A DNA stretch of 64,000 bases from Nocardia jiangxiensis NBRC 101359 (GCF_000308615.1 NZ_BAGB01000168.1:1-64000); one strand, 5' to 3'. Positions 18,066-27,143 are shown, counted from the stretch's first letter. Notes: generated by a model from the letters alone, not told the origin. Numbers and translations are program-made.

Positions 18066-18537
18066 TGCCTTTCATCTCGAGGTTCGCGATTCCTATGCCA
18101 CAGCTTCGGAATCCGAGCCACTGCGCCGGTTCCTGAACGGCGAACCGACACCCGCCGACTACGCCGAACGTCCCTGGGTGCAGTTCATGCGTGAAACAGT
18201 CACCCGCGGTGTCATCGTCAGCCGGGTGCGGGTGGTGACGGAGCCGCATTCGGACTACCAGCGGTGGCTGCTGTCGATCACCGAGGGCAATGTTGCGGCT
18301 GGTGAAGACATCCGCTACGTCCCGCGCCATCAGGCCGGAGATGTCCCGCCCGACGATTGGTGGCTGTTCGACGAACAGGAGGTGGCCTTCAATCTGGTCG
18401 ATCAGGACGGTCGGCCTGCGGGCATGGCTGTCACCACAGACCCGGGCATCGTCGGCTATTGCCTGTCGGTACGTCAACGCCTGTGGGAGCTGGCAATTCC
18501 ATTCGCCGCCTACGTGGGTGCTGACGCACGGCGGTGA
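18010..18537 (+). CDS. DUF6879 family protein
   Basis: 175 residues. The GTG at 18010 follows an AGAGAGGA ribosome-binding site. Features typical of DUF6879 are visible: an early LEVRDSY segment, PWVQFMRETVTRGV, DDWWLFDEQEVAF near the middle and a C-terminal YCLSVRQRLWELA. The biochemical role is unknown; these proteins occur with XRE-DUF5753 regulators and may be their partners. The stop overlaps the GTG of the regulator gene, so the two are translationally coupled. Confidence 0.8.
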   Translation: MQLLQGDSADDPFRACQRNAFHLEVRDSYATASESEPLRRFLNGEPTPADYAERPWVQFMRETVTRGVIVSRVRVVTEPHSDYQRWLLSITEGNVAAGEDIRYVPRHQAGDVPPDDWWLFDEQEVAFNLVDQDGRPAGMAVTTDPGIVGYCLSVRQRLWELAIPFAAYVGADARR

Positions 18538-19388
18538 CCAACGAGGTTTACGACGCGAAGGAGGCACTCGGGCAACGGCTTCGGGAGATCCGTCGCCGTG
18601 CGGGCCTGACCGGACGCAAGCTGGCGGCCTTGGCGGGCTGGCACGAGTCTAAGGTATCCAAACTGGAATACGGCAAGCTCAAGCCGTCCGACGCTGACAT
18701 CCGCGCCTACTGCACATACGCGGGCGCGGATGATCAGCTGCCGGATCTTCTTGCCAGCCTGTATCACATCGACGCCGCGTACATGGAGATGCGGCGCCTA
18801 CTCAGCACCGGCACCGGCCGCGCGCAAGACGATCTGGTCAAGCTGGCCGACCGAACCGCCCAAACTCGGATCTACCAGAACGTTCTCATCCCCGGCATTC
18901 TGCAAACGGCCGAGTACGCCCGCGCCATTCTCGAGCGCTCGATCGCCCGCCACCGGGTGCCTGACGATATCGAGGCCGGAATCGCCAAACGTATGGAGCG
19001 CCAACAGGTCCTGTATCGCGGCGCCCACCGGTTCTCTATCCTTATCGCGGAGCAGGCGCTGCGGACAACGGTCGGCGGCGATGACGTGATGGCCGGCCAA
19101 TTGGACCGGCTGCTGGCCGTGATCGGCCTGCCCCGTGTCAGGCTGGGCATCGTTCCCGACGAAGCAGAAATCCCCATGCAGACAACTAACTTCGTCATGT
19201 ACGACAGTCGGATGATTCTGGTGGAGACCATAACCGCCGAGCTGACGATCACGCAGCCACGGGAGATCGCCCAGTACGGTCAGGTCTTCGGCGTGTTGGC
19301 CGAGCTGGCGGCCGTCGGCGACGCCGCCCGCGCCCTGATCATTGGGGCCATCGGACAACGACGATCACGATTCAAAGAGGGACCGTGA
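18534..19388 (+). CDS. XRE-family regulator with DUF5753 domain
   Basis: 284 residues. Residues ~8-60 form a helix-turn-helix (LGQRLREIRRRAGLTGRKLA, SKVSKLEYGK). The rest matches DUF5753 (IPGILQTAEYARAIL, IAEQALRTTVGG, RVRLGIVPDEAE), a presumed ligand-binding domain common in Streptomyces and Nocardia regulators. The GTG start overlaps the DUF6879 stop. The 3' end overlaps the convergent XRE-TPR gene by 17 bases. Confidence 0.88.
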   Translation: MTNEVYDAKEALGQRLREIRRRAGLTGRKLAALAGWHESKVSKLEYGKLKPSDADIRAYCTYAGADDQLPDLLASLYHIDAAYMEMRRLLSTGTGRAQDDLVKLADRTAQTRIYQNVLIPGILQTAEYARAILERSIARHRVPDDIEAGIAKRMERQQVLYRGAHRFSILIAEQALRTTVGGDDVMAGQLDRLLAVIGLPRVRLGIVPDEAEIPMQTTNFVMYDSRMILVETITAELTITQPREIAQYGQVFGVLAELAAVGDAARALIIGAIGQRRSRFKEGP

Positions 19389-20640
19389 TCGTCGTCGGAG
19401 GTGAGTTACTACCCACCAGCCCGAGAAACTCACGAACCTCCGGAACCGCCCGGTGCGGTTGGACCTCCTGCGTGATGCTCCTAATAGTCGCCCGGAGCCG
19501 CGTCGACGTCATACCGCTGATCTGCTCGAAGTCGTCGATCAGGAGCTGGCAGCCGTCAGCGATATCCCCACCTTGAATGTGGTTCTCCGCCAACTTGATA
19601 CGCCACCCGGCATTCTCCCGTGGCCATGAAGCGGTGCCGTCTATAGCTTCTTGTAGATACACCGCTGCCGTGTGGTGGTCCCCGATCCGCATATACGACC
19701 ATCCGGTCATCCCTGCCAAGGCCGCCGGTGGCAGATACACCCAGTTCGGATCGTGGCCCCGGCCCGATTCGTACGCGCGGTGCGCTCGGCTGATGGCGTT
19801 CATCATCGCGCTGCTGTTACCCATCGCGCTGTGGGCACCCGCCTCGTAGATCGCGCCTACAGCACGCAGTCTCGGACCGCCATCGCGGCGGGCCGCATGC
19901 TGCGCAGCGTCAGCGAGGTTGACACCGTCTACTGGACGTGCTTTCTTCGAAGGCTTCGACGGGCCGAAGCCTCCCTGGAAACTTTGCATGCTCGCGTTGA
20001 GCAGAGCATGTGACGCCGCGATTCCATCGTTCGCGGCAGTCGCCGTCTGTGCTGCCTCGGCGTAGTAGCGCCGTGCTTGATCCAGGCGGCCCGCATCGAA
20101 ATTCACCCAGCCAGCTGCGGTCATCATCTCGGCCGCTGCGCTGGTGAGAGTTTGCCCGACCGCGTCGGTATAGGTGCCGTTGTCGAGCAGCTGCTTCACG
20201 TAGCGGACTTCGTTGGCGGCGAGGCGACACAGGCGGTCGCCACCCGCGAGCAGGTCAAGCTCGTGGATTTCATTGGTACTGGCGGTTATCTCGGCAACCT
20301 CGGCGGTTCCGACATGGACGCTTGCGGTTGATGACGCAGTAGCAGCTTGTCCGGTGGCTCCGGCTGCCACGGCAGTTCCGGCACCGAGTGCGCTGGCTCG
20401 TAGGAAATTGCGACGATTCACGTCTGCCTCCTCGTCCGACTCCACCACCAGTATGGCAAGCGGAACGTGCAGTGCCTTGGCGATACGGCGCAGCACCCGC
20501 ACATCGTGGATGGCGGCTCCGTCGTGTTCGAGCTGTGAAATGACGGGTTGTGTATAGCCGAGGATCGCGCCCAATTCGGCTTGTGTCATCCCGAGCGATT
20601 TGCGAATCCGGCGGATGACCTCGCCAGTTGTCACGTGCAT
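19372..20640 (-). CDS. XRE-family regulator with TPR-like C-terminal region
   Basis: 422 residues from ATG 20640 (AGGGA upstream). Residues ~3-58 are a Cro/C1-type helix-turn-helix (IRRIRKSLGMTQAELG, QPVISQLEHDG). Next comes an Arg-Arg-Asn-Phe-Leu-Arg segment followed by an Ala/Gly-rich hydrophobic stretch (~75-100) that resembles a Tat signal placed internally, a recurrent feature of this family. The remainder is helical TPR-like sequence. It is divergent from the small genes at 20971 onwards and convergent with the XRE-DUF5753 gene. Confidence 0.82.
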   Translation of the reverse strand: MHVTTGEVIRRIRKSLGMTQAELGAILGYTQPVISQLEHDGAAIHDVRVLRRIAKALHVPLAILVVESDEEADVNRRNFLRASALGAGTAVAAGATGQAATASSTASVHVGTAEVAEITASTNEIHELDLLAGGDRLCRLAANEVRYVKQLLDNGTYTDAVGQTLTSAAAEMMTAAGWVNFDAGRLDQARRYYAEAAQTATAANDGIAASHALLNASMQSFQGGFGPSKPSKKARPVDGVNLADAAQHAARRDGGPRLRAVGAIYEAGAHSAMGNSSAMMNAISRAHRAYESGRGHDPNWVYLPPAALAGMTGWSYMRIGDHHTAAVYLQEAIDGTASWPRENAGWRIKLAENHIQGGDIADGCQLLIDDFEQISGMTSTRLRATIRSITQEVQPHRAVPEVREFLGLVGSNSPPTTITVPL

Positions 20641-20970
20641 GCTGTTGTCCCTGCTCTTCAAGTGAACGTGCATTTGCAAGATCGCCTGGCTGCTCGGGAC
20701 ACGTTGCCAGGCAAAGGATTCGGCCCTTTACGGCACTTTATACGGTTTTCCGCATATTTCAGAGGTTTCGGATATATGCGCCCGTAAAAGGGCGAAACCC
20801 TGCCGTACGGTCGTCCCTGGTACCCGGTACCAAGCCGACGCCGTACCCCTTTCGCTATCGGGTGTGCGGCGCGCCCGCCTCAGTGCCGTGGCGGGTGGCG
20901 AAAGCCCTTGGTGCCGGGTGCCTTTACATCCCGACTCGTTTACCTCGCCGGAAAGAGAAGGTGCTCCCCG
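20641..20970. promoter_or_regulatory. Divergent intergenic region (330 bases)
   Basis: It separates the XRE-TPR gene (minus) from the 71-residue gene (plus), so promoters for both directions should lie here. It contains an AT-richer stretch at about 20727-20777. I could not pick a convincing promoter pair or operator. Confidence 0.4.
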
Positions 20971-21186
20971 ATGTCCTACGCCAGCCTCGCTATCCACCAG
21001 ACGATCGCGCTATCCGAACAGGAAACCCACGCCGCACCCAAGACGCCGTTCAGCGTTGAGCGTGCTCACACCATCGTGCAGTTCCACATTGCCTGCCGGG
21101 CGATCCGCTGCCCCCGCAAGGCCGCCGCGCTGCAGGTGCTCACCGAGGCCCGCCGCCTGGTGCCCTCCACGAGCCATCCGCGGTGA
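20971..21186 (+). CDS. Hypothetical 71-residue protein
   Basis: ATG 20971 lies downstream of an AGAGAAGG element. A short helical, mildly basic protein (ERAHTIVQFHIACRAIRC) with two Cys and no recognised family. Its stop overlaps the GTG of the next gene (GTGA at 21183), indicating an operon continuing to the PLP-fold protein at 21563. Confidence 0.55.
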   Translation: MSYASLAIHQTIALSEQETHAAPKTPFSVERAHTIVQFHIACRAIRCPRKAAALQVLTEARRLVPSTSHPR

Positions 21187-21566
21187 ATCCGGTGAACGGA
21201 TCGCCGGAATACGGCACGCCGCACGATCATTCGAGCCCAGCCAGTGACACGGAGTCGCCTATGGAGATTCCGGAGTGGGCGCCACTGGGGTCGCTGCCGT
21301 CGGCGCAGATGCTCGGTGCGAACCTGACCGCGTGGTGGGCGTGGCAGCGTGGGTGCGGCGCTGTGGCGCTGACCCGGAAGCACGACGTGGCCACTCTCGG
21401 TGCGGCAGTGGGGGAGAGCGTCGCGGAATTCGCGATCCAGATTGTCCACGTCCTTCGCGACGCCCGCACTCGCCGTGACTCGGGCGGGCGCGAGATGCGG
21501 GTCAGCACCTACATTGCTTGTCCGGCCGTTATGGCCTGGCTGCACGGCACCGTGTACGTCGCATGA
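21183..21566 (+). CDS. Hypothetical 127-residue protein
   Basis: GTG start overlapping the previous stop. The N-terminal 25 residues are polar and disordered-looking; a tryptophan-rich helix (NLTAWWAWQRGCGAVA) follows. No family recognised. The stop overlaps the ATG of the PLP-fold gene (ATGA at 21563), so all three genes appear coupled. Confidence 0.55.
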   Translation: MNPVNGSPEYGTPHDHSSPASDTESPMEIPEWAPLGSLPSAQMLGANLTAWWAWQRGCGAVALTRKHDVATLGAAVGESVAEFAIQIVHVLRDARTRRDSGGREMRVSTYIACPAVMAWLHGTVYVA

Positions 21567-22522
21567 CCGGCGTGGAGGATCTGTATGCGCGTGTGCTGAT
21601 GGCGTGGGGCCGGGTCTGTTATGGGGTGAGGCCGTTGGCGACCGAGGATCTCGACGTGGCCGCGCTACCGGGTTGGGGTGGGGGTCGGGTGGTGCTGGCG
21701 CGGGAGCACAAGCAGGGCGGTGGTTCGTTCCGGGCTCGGGGTGCGCTGTCGGCTGTGCGGGTCTTGCGGTACGAGGGGGCGTTGACCTCGGCGGGGATTG
21801 CGGTCGCGGCCGAGACGGAGGCGTCGGCTGCGGCCTGGGCGTGGGCGGCATCGATCGAGGATGTGCCTGCCACGGTGTTCGTGCCGCCACTACCGCCGCC
21901 CGCGCTGGAGAGACTGGGCAAGGGCGTGGTGGTGCGCGACGGTGATCGCGTCGAACGCTGCGAGGCGTATGCGCTCGCTACCGGGGCGCTGCGGCCCGAT
22001 GGTGGTGAGCTGGCGGCGGGGGCGTGCACGTGGGTGTTGGATCTGCACGCCCGGACAGGGGATGTCGCGACGGTGCTGATCCCGGTTCCGCTCGTCGACG
22101 AGGATGGACTGTTGCTGGGCACGATCATCGCCGCGTACGAGCATGGCATCAAGGTGGTGCTCGTCGCGATGGCGGGGGCGCCGATTCCCGATGCTGTGCG
22201 TGAGGTGCTGTCCGGGGGGTGGTTTCCGGGCATCCCCAGAGACCGCCCGAGGGTGCGACTGGAGTTGGTGACGGTGACGGTCGCCGAACTGAGGACCGCG
22301 GCGGAGATGCTGCGGTGGCGCGGACGAATAGTCACCGAGGAGGGTGCGCTGCCGCTGGCGGCGTTGATGACTACGTGCCAGGAGCCACGCCGCTGTTACC
22401 GCCCCGGCCGGGGAGAGCCCGTCGCCGTGCTGCTGGCCGGACCACCCTCCGAGGCCGACCGGCCTGACCGAGCGAATCCGTTTCGGCTGCAACCACATTC
22501 GCTCGGCAGAACAGGCACCTGA
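21563..22522 (+). CDS. Fold-type-II PLP (serine/threonine dehydratase-like) protein lacking the PLP lysine
   Basis: 319 residues resembling threonine dehydratase/tryptophan synthase beta fold-type-II proteins. The hallmark block at residues 47-60 reads REHKQGGGSFRARG, where active enzymes have Ser-Phe-Lys; codon 57 (21731-21733) is CGG, arginine. Lys57 would form the Schiff base with PLP, so catalysis of the usual kind is not expected. Later segments with alternating hydrophobics (AAYEHGIKVVLVAMAG) keep the fold. A nucleotide-free binding or regulatory role is possible. The first ATG, overlapping the upstream stop, was chosen. Confidence 0.65.
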   Translation: MTGVEDLYARVLMAWGRVCYGVRPLATEDLDVAALPGWGGGRVVLAREHKQGGGSFRARGALSAVRVLRYEGALTSAGIAVAAETEASAAAWAWAASIEDVPATVFVPPLPPPALERLGKGVVVRDGDRVERCEAYALATGALRPDGGELAAGACTWVLDLHARTGDVATVLIPVPLVDEDGLLLGTIIAAYEHGIKVVLVAMAGAPIPDAVREVLSGGWFPGIPRDRPRVRLELVTVTVAELRTAAEMLRWRGRIVTEEGALPLAALMTTCQEPRRCYRPGRGEPVAVLLAGPPSEADRPDRANPFRLQPHSLGRTGT

Positions 22523-22583
22523 CCGAGTGCGCGCCGCCGGGGCGGCACGTCTAGGAAACTGAGAAATGCGTAGGAGATGCAAC

Positions 22584-22682
22584 ATGACCGGTGAAGCAAC
22601 GGTGCGGCAGTCGCGAACCGGCCCGAGTGTGGGCCGCTTCGAGGAAGCGCTGATGCTGGGAGGTGTCGGTGTCCAACGGTGA
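22584..22682 (+). CDS. Possible 32-residue leader peptide
   Basis: The ATG at 22584 follows a strong AGGAG element and opens a 32-codon frame ending in TGA at 22680-22682, overlapping the start of the next gene. It begins MTGEATVRQSRTGPSVGR. Translational coupling to the downstream gene is the likely role if it is real; coding potential of so short a frame cannot be judged by eye. Confidence 0.35.
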   Translation: MTGEATVRQSRTGPSVGRFEEALMLGGVGVQR

Positions 22683-23007
22683 CCGGCTGAACTTCGACTT
22701 CAGGTTCGGTGTCCGCTATCCCCGCAGTGGGAGGGCGATTGCGCGGCGCCGTCGGCAGATGGCGCGGATCGCGGCGTTGGTCCTTGCGTTGTCCGGCCGC
22801 CGATTCTGCGCGCGAGAGTTACGGCACGCCAGCGGAATTCGCCGGCGAACGGTGGATGAGATCCTGGACGGATTCGCGGCCCAACAGTGGATCGTCGCGG
22901 AACGGTCCAGCGAAACCTCGAGATCGACCGACCGCTGGTATCGCGCGAGCCCGCAAGACCAGACCCGCACCCAGCTGAGTGAGCTCACGCGAGCGGGGAT
23001 GCGATGA
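22669..23007 (+). CDS. Small winged-helix-like DNA-binding protein
   Basis: 112 residues from GTG 22669 (GTG 22663 is also possible; the ribosome-binding site GGGAGG is at 22658-22663). It has an Arg-rich N-terminus, then a helix-turn-helix-like segment (FCARELRHASGIRRRTVDEI) and a wing-like stretch. It looks like a small transcription factor or DNA-binding accessory protein; no named family. It ends just before the DUF574 methyltransferase gene. Confidence 0.55.
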   Translation: MSNGDRLNFDFRFGVRYPRSGRAIARRRRQMARIAALVLALSGRRFCARELRHASGIRRRTVDEILDGFAAQQWIVAERSSETSRSTDRWYRASPQDQTRTQLSELTRAGMR

Positions 23008-23068
23008 CCACACCCCCGATGCATGACCGATGACTATGCCGCTGGTGGGAGGGGACACGAGGACTCTC

Positions 23069-23860
23069 ATGAGCCGATCGGCGCCGGAGGGGATCGACCC
23101 GACCACACCGACCAGTGCCCGCATATACGACTTCCTTCTCGGTGGGAAGGACAACTTCCGGGCCGACCGTGAAGCCGCCATGCAACTCCTCGAGATCGCC
23201 CCGGACACCAGGACCCTGGCCTGGTTCAGCCGCCAATTCCTCACCGGCGCAGCGGAACTGGCTGCCCACGCGGGTGTGCGGCAGTTCCTCGACATCGGCG
23301 TGGGTATCCCGACCTCGCCGAGTGTCTACGACACGGTGTCCGCGGTGGCCCCGGATGTTCGGGTCGCGTCGGTGGATTTCGACCCGGTCGTCCACCGGCA
23401 CACCGACGCCTTCGCTGCCAGCCTGCCCGCAGTGACCGCGATGCTGGGCGACTTCCGCCACCCCGACGACCTGATCGAACGGCTACGCACCGAGGCGGGA
23501 ATAGATTTCGGCCAACCGATCGGCCTGCTGCTGGTCGGTGTCCTGCATTTCGTGATGGACGACGAACGCCCGGCCGAGGTGATCGCACGGTTCCGCGAGG
23601 TCATGGCCCCGGGCAGCTATCTGGTCTTCACGCACGCCTGTACCGACACACGTGAGGAATTCGTCGACCGGACCGCGTATGCCACTGACGGCACGACCGC
23701 GCAATGCGCCTACCGCTCCAGATCCGACGTGGAACAGCTGGTCAACGGCTTCGAGGTGCTCGATCCAGGAGTCGTGCCGATCCAGGAGTGGATCGGCCAC
23801 AACCTACCGCCGACGACGTTGGTCATGTTGGGCGGCGTGTGCCGGGTATCGCCGCAGTAG
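23069..23860 (+). CDS. SAM-dependent methyltransferase, DUF574 family (copy 1)
   Basis: 263 residues. Start chosen at ATG 23069, which has GAGGA upstream and gives the usual family N-terminus (PEGIDPTTPTSARIYD). Hallmarks are YDFLLGGKDNF at the start, the SAM loop QFLDIGVGIPTS and LLLVGVLHFV. DUF574 (Methyltransf_19) proteins are abundant in actinomycetes; substrates are mostly unknown. A second copy lies at 24732. Confidence 0.88.
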   Translation: MSRSAPEGIDPTTPTSARIYDFLLGGKDNFRADREAAMQLLEIAPDTRTLAWFSRQFLTGAAELAAHAGVRQFLDIGVGIPTSPSVYDTVSAVAPDVRVASVDFDPVVHRHTDAFAASLPAVTAMLGDFRHPDDLIERLRTEAGIDFGQPIGLLLVGVLHFVMDDERPAEVIARFREVMAPGSYLVFTHACTDTREEFVDRTAYATDGTTAQCAYRSRSDVEQLVNGFEVLDPGVVPIQEWIGHNLPPTTLVMLGGVCRVSPQ

Positions 23861-23978
23861 TCATCGCGGCGGCCTTCCCCCGTCAAGCAAATTCATCATC
23901 GCGGGCGGCCGGACATCGGCGACAACACACGACTCCTCACCGATACCTGCAGGTGAGATGCATTGAAAGGCAAAGTCT

Positions 23979-24677
23979 TTGGGCACACAGAGTATTCACC
24001 CGGTGCAAGCGATCGTCTTCGATTGGCCTGGCACGCTCGTGTCGGAGCTGACCCAGGAAGGGTGGGCGCGCGAAGCGCTACGCAGGTCCGGGCGCGATCA
24101 CAGCGACACCGCTATAAAAGATCTGCTGCGAATAATTGGTGAAGCAGCGGGCGAACCCAACCGGCTGAGAGATCCGTTGGGAAATACTAGTTTCGAGCGG
24201 CATCGCGACACCTACTATTCGGTGTTTGCCGATGCCGGGTTGCCTGAGGACCTCGCACATGAGTTGTTCGCGGTGGATTCTGATCCGTCGTACAACATTT
24301 TCGCGGTCGATGCCGCCGAGACCATCGCTGCTGTGAAGAGGAAGGGTTGCCGGGTCGCGGTGGCAAGCAATATTCATTTCGACATCCGGCCCATGTTCGA
24401 GGCGGTCGGACTGCTCGATGCGATCGATACCTTCGTATTGTCCAACGAGGAGGGAGTGCAGAAACCCGATCCCGCATTCTTCCAGCTGGCATTGAATCGG
24501 CTCGGCACCCCTCCCGAACACACCCTGATGGTCGGCGACAACGCGACACGTGACGGCGCCGCAGTCGAAGTCGGCATGCCGTACCTTCCGGTGCCCCAGC
24601 TCACCGACCCGCAGCACCGGCAACTCCACCTCGTCACCAATGCCGTTGCTCGTCTCTGCGATCCCGCCGCCACGTGA
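23979..24677 (+). CDS. HAD-family phosphatase with phosphonatase-like motif I
   Basis: 232 residues from a TTG start with GAAAGG upstream. Motif I is FDWPGTLV: the nucleophile Asp is followed by Trp-Pro instead of the usual x-Asp, similar to the DWAGT motif of phosphonoacetaldehyde hydrolases. Motif II (VAVASN), a Lys in QKPDPAFFQ and motif IV (MVGDNATRDG) are present. The substrate is unknown. It lies between two DUF574 methyltransferase genes on the same strand. Confidence 0.8.
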   Translation: MGTQSIHPVQAIVFDWPGTLVSELTQEGWAREALRRSGRDHSDTAIKDLLRIIGEAAGEPNRLRDPLGNTSFERHRDTYYSVFADAGLPEDLAHELFAVDSDPSYNIFAVDAAETIAAVKRKGCRVAVASNIHFDIRPMFEAVGLLDAIDTFVLSNEEGVQKPDPAFFQLALNRLGTPPEHTLMVGDNATRDGAAVEVGMPYLPVPQLTDPQHRQLHLVTNAVARLCDPAAT

Positions 24678-24731
24678 GCACGAGGCGTCTGCCTCATCCC
24701 GCACACCACCCGATCTGACAAGGAGTTCGTC

Positions 24732-25571
24732 GTGGCCGACGGCCCGATCGACCTGCGCACCGACGTGGCACATCCAGCCCGCATGTACGCCTATTTTCTC
24801 GGCGGCAAGGATCATTACGCCGCCGACCGGGCCGCAGCAGAGCAGGCGCTACAAGAATTTCCGGCGGTCCGCGTGGCCGCGCGCACCAACCGAGACTTCA
24901 TGGCGCACGCCACGCGTTTCCTGGTCGGACAGGGCGTGCGGCAGTTCCTGGACATCGGCACCGGCATCCCCACCGAACAATCGCCGAACCTGCACCAGGT
25001 CGCCCAGGCAGGCGCACCGGAGGCACGGGTGGTGTACGTCGACAACGATCCGATCGTGCTCGCGCACGCCCGCGCACTGCTGGTGAGCAGCCGCGAGGGC
25101 CGCACCGCCTACGTCCAGGCCGACGCCACGGACCCGGCCGCGATCCTGGCCGCCCCCGAACTGCTCAGAACGTTGGACCTGACTCAGCCGGTCGCGGTGT
25201 CACTGTTCGCGTTGCTGCACTTCGTGCCCGGCGACGTCTACGAGATGGTCAAGGCACTGATGGAACCCCTCGCACCCGGCTCGTACCTCGCGATATCGCA
25301 CGTGACAACGGATTTCGACGAAGGCCCGCAGGATCCGGACGGGATGATGCGGCTGGTACAGGTGTACATCGACCGCAGCATCGCGGTGCACCCGCGCAGC
25401 CGCGCCGAGGTAGCGCGATTCTTCGACGGACTGGAACTGCTCGAGCCCGGTGTCGAGGTGATCCACCGGTGGCGCAACGACGGCATCGAACACCCACCCA
25501 GCCGCGACAAGCAGGTCTCGCTGTGGGGCGCGATCGGCCGAAAAACCCATGCTGCGGGTACAGGACGGTAG
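24732..25571 (+). CDS. SAM-dependent methyltransferase, DUF574 family (copy 2)
   Basis: 279 residues from GTG 24732 with AAGGAG upstream. It carries YAYFLGGKDHYAADR, QFLDIGTGIPTE and SLFALLHFVPGD, the same layout as copy 1 but only moderately similar to it, suggesting an old duplication or independent acquisition. Probably co-transcribed with the HAD gene (54 bases upstream) and the membrane protein downstream. Confidence 0.88.
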   Translation: MADGPIDLRTDVAHPARMYAYFLGGKDHYAADRAAAEQALQEFPAVRVAARTNRDFMAHATRFLVGQGVRQFLDIGTGIPTEQSPNLHQVAQAGAPEARVVYVDNDPIVLAHARALLVSSREGRTAYVQADATDPAAILAAPELLRTLDLTQPVAVSLFALLHFVPGDVYEMVKALMEPLAPGSYLAISHVTTDFDEGPQDPDGMMRLVQVYIDRSIAVHPRSRAEVARFFDGLELLEPGVEVIHRWRNDGIEHPPSRDKQVSLWGAIGRKTHAAGTGR

Positions 25572-25579
25572 GCGCGGTG

Positions 25580-25966
25580 ATGGACACGTCTGGGCATGTG
25601 CGGCGCGGCGAGATCTGGTCTTCCCCATGGGCGCGCGCTGTGCTGGTGGCGCTGTGGCTGTGCTGGGTGGTGCTGTCTCTGTGGGCGGTGTGGCGGTTCG
25701 GCCCGGCGGTTGTTACCGCGTTCCAGGAGCCCGCGCACTGCCGGGAATCTCCGTGTCCGATGTGCACGGCTCTGACGCGGAGCGCTGCGCCCCTGGGGAT
25801 TTGGGTTTCGGGGTGGGTCGCCTCGGTGTTGGTGCCTCCGCTGATCGACCGGACCTCGGTATGGAGGGCGGTGTGGGTACTGCTCTGCGGGCCGCTGTTG
25901 TACACGGCCGGGGTGCTTGCCGCTGCGGTGTACACCGTGCACGCGAGCGATGCGACCGACATCTGA
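25580..25966 (+). CDS. Membrane protein with three predicted spans
   Basis: 128 residues from ATG 25580, nine bases after the methyltransferase stop. Hydrophobic segments at about residues 17-45, 70-88 and 98-122. Between the first two lies a Cys cluster (CRESPCPMC). No family recognised. Spacing suggests an operon with the methyltransferase. Confidence 0.65.
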   Translation: MDTSGHVRRGEIWSSPWARAVLVALWLCWVVLSLWAVWRFGPAVVTAFQEPAHCRESPCPMCTALTRSAAPLGIWVSGWVASVLVPPLIDRTSVWRAVWVLLCGPLLYTAGVLAAAVYTVHASDATDI

Positions 25967-26013
25967 TTTTTGCGGTTCACGAGTAATGCGTTCTTGCAGT
26001 TAAGGGGATTTAT

Positions 26014-26391
26014 ATGATGGTTTCGTATGACCCGGAAATCAAAAAGGCAGCGTTGGCCAGTCTGACGCGCCGCACCGCTGCCGGGGTATGCGAGGCGTGC
26101 CGAGGCGTCGCAGCCGAGCTGGGTGACCACACTCCGACTGTGTGGATATTGCGACGTTGGGGCATGGACGCTGGAATTCTCACACGAGCGCACAAGCGTA
26201 TCCAATACAGTGACACAGCTCGTGCACAGGTGTTGAAAGCCGTGGCGGATCTTATTGCGGCCGGGAAGTCGCAGCACGGGGTAGTCGATGCGATCGCTTA
26301 TCGTGCCGATACGCCCGGCGAGTCCACGATCCGTAAATGGGTCAGCAAGGCGCGGGATGTCGATCGCGATCCACGATTCGCGCGGAAATGA
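26014..26391 (+). CDS. Orphan helix-turn-helix protein (transposase orfA-like)
   Basis: 125 residues, ATG 26014 with AAGGGG upstream. It starts YDPEIKKAALASL and has two HTH-like stretches (VAAELGDHTPTVWILRRWG and STIRKWVSKARD). The form resembles the DNA-binding half of IS3-type orfA proteins, but no catalytic partner is adjacent. It may be a stand-alone regulator or an IS remnant. Confidence 0.5.
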   Translation: MMVSYDPEIKKAALASLTRRTAAGVCEACRGVAAELGDHTPTVWILRRWGMDAGILTRAHKRIQYSDTARAQVLKAVADLIAAGKSQHGVVDAIAYRADTPGESTIRKWVSKARDVDRDPRFARK

Positions 26392-26469
26392 CAACCCCAG
26401 CCCCTGACTGACCAGCCCACTGACTGGGCCTTTCGAGTAACCCGCGCCGTACCGGAAAGCTGACATCTC

Positions 26470-27143
26470 ATGTCCCGAGTGGAAATCATTCCCGGACTCA
26501 TCGTCGAGGACGAAATATTCGCCGCAGCCGCGGCAGCCTTGGCTACTCATGCTCCAGACCGGCCTCCGCTGATGTGGGAAATATTTGCCGATGCGACCCG
26601 GTGGTGGCTGATCCCACGCTTGTACGACGATAGTGCTGGTGTTCCGCTCGCCTACAAGGCGGAGTTCATCCTTCTTGAGACGTTGGATCTCACGATCAAA
26701 ATCAACGTCTGGTTTCTGCCTGACCTGCGCGATCGGGAAAGCTCGCGGCCGCATACCCACCCGTGGGAGGTATTCGAGGCATATCCAGTGCTCGGCGCGT
26801 ACGAAGACGAGAACTGGCACCGTTCGGCTTCCGGGCTGCTCATGCACCGCGGCAGTATGGTCCATCGGCCCGGGATGGTAAACCGGCTTTTCGCGCGTAA
26901 TTACCACGAGGTCACCTTTATCGAGGCACCAGGCCGGACTGTGTCGGTGATGATTTGCGGTCGACGGGTCACGGAGTTCGGCGGCTCAGGCGGTTGGTCG
27001 GTCGCGGCAAAGCCACCGAGGGAGCGTGGGGGCATTTGGATTTGGCCACCGGCTGTCATGTCCCAGTTCAACGCGACCCGGTTATGCAACGGAAATTTCA
27101 GGCTCGAATGTACCGCATCAACCCACAGCACCGCCGAACATGA
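26470..27143 (+). pseudogene. Cupin-like protein gene, probably frameshifted
   Basis: The frame from ATG 26470 encodes a cupin-like beta protein for ~180 residues (RPHTHPWEVFEAYPVLG with a His-x-His pair and Glu, later MVHRPG). After about 27,000 this frame turns into basic, non-protein-like sequence and reads on into the lipoprotein gene. The neighbouring frame instead gives WGHLDLATGCHVPV ending at TGA 27141-27143, a natural-looking C-terminus. A single indel between ~26,990 and 27,032, for example in the G run at 27028-27032, would unite them. A sequencing error cannot be excluded. Metal and substrate are unknown. Confidence 0.55.
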
